Shown piece after piece: positions 13,088-13,185 of a stretch of 13,185 nucleotides of DNA. A model generated the notes under the pieces. The model did no database searches. It saw only the letters and a program-made list of their open reading frames with translations, and was not told the origin of the DNA. Position 1 is the first letter of the stretch, and each line of letters starts with the position of its first letter. The position numbers and the translations under genes are program-made. The stretch comes from an uncultured Variovorax sp. (GTDB taxonomy: Bacteria > Pseudomonadota > Gammaproteobacteria > Burkholderiales > Burkholderiaceae). The stretch spans positions 1 through 13,185 of the forward strand of contig CAMLCW010000112.1 of the NCBI GenBank assembly GCA_946478645.1. Reading direction: 5' to 3'.

Positions 13088-13185
13088 ATGACCCTGCCGG
13101 CTGGCCTCGGCGCCCGCATCAACCGATACCGTTGCTGCCTTCCGGCCCTGGCGGGATTTTCGATCTAGCGTCGCGAGGGGCCGAC
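13088..13185 (-). ncRNA. ffs: Signal recognition particle RNA (4.5S RNA), 5' end outside window
   Basis: SRP RNA binds the protein Ffh and targets nascent membrane proteins to the translocon. The minus strand holds the conserved domain IV loop: CCAGGGCCGGAAGGCAGCAACGG (13130-13152), with the GGAA tetraloop and the symmetric and asymmetric internal loops that contact Ffh. Outer stems can be paired: GUCGGC (13180-13185) with GCCGGC (13096-13101), and CCUCG with CGAGG. The remainder lines up with my memory of E. coli 4.5S RNA, including AGCCGGCAGGG near the 3' end. By that comparison about ten 5' bases lie beyond the window, and the 3' end is near 13086-13090. The position just upstream of dnaX is common in bacteria. 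Confidence 0.88.

Noticed and set aside
12107..13168. 353-codon plus-strand open frame across dnaX, the hairpins and ffs
   Set aside because: Antisense to dnaX and the SRP RNA; composition is that of a shadow frame with no motif.
1..13185. A new defence, mobile or biosynthetic system
   Set aside because: All substantial genes belong to known core or transport families; no recombinase, nuclease-effector pair, synthase cluster or atypical composition block is visible.

Overview
The window looks like chromosome of a high-GC betaproteobacterium, most likely Burkholderiales and probably Comamonadaceae (Variovorax/Acidovorax-like). The grounds are strong G/C bias at third positions, the protein sequence style, and the gene neighbourhoods. 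The species call is inference from recall, not from a search. It is densely coded, mostly core or housekeeping DNA. I see no transposase, phage gene, CRISPR array, toxin-antitoxin pair or defence island.

Left block (1-4109). A 5'-truncated moeA (+) runs tail to tail into rnhA (-); their stop codons share one CTAG. rnhA is the second gene of a minus-strand pair behind a YafS-type methyltransferase, with a TTG start overlapping the methyltransferase stop. The methyltransferase is divergent from gloB, and the two ATG codons share one CATG. gloB overlaps mltD by ATGA. The order rnhA-yafS-gloB-mltD matches the same four genes in E. coli.

Middle block (4114-6358). A BCCT-family betaine-type transporter and a MarC-family membrane protein form a minus-strand pair 16 bp apart. 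MarC starts at GTG behind a good Shine-Dalgarno sequence. A 344-base stretch without a supported gene (6359-6702) separates them from an ABC importer.

ABC importer (6703-9462, minus). The order is substrate-binding protein, then an intrinsic terminator, then ATPase, then permease; ATPase and permease overlap. It belongs to the TauABC/SsuABC/NMT1 class, with substrate not readable from sequence. The terminator between the first two genes probably sets a high ratio of binding protein to membrane components.

Right block (9609-13185, minus). SRP (4.5S) RNA, dnaX, ybaB, recR and a small MAPEG-family membrane protein run in that order. ffs-dnaX-ybaB-recR is a widespread bacterial neighbourhood for protein targeting, replication and recombination repair. 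dnaX carries an uninterrupted run of nine A in an otherwise GC-rich gene, with stop codons within a few codons in both alternative frames. This is a strong candidate for slippage that makes the short gamma form beside full-length tau. Between ffs and dnaX lie two back-to-back perfect hairpins and a third one.

Nothing here amounts to an obviously new multi-gene system. The most interesting signals are small-scale: the dnaX slippery run, the overlapping divergent start codons with a probable leaderless gloB mRNA, the terminator inside the ABC operon, and the tandem palindromes beside ffs.
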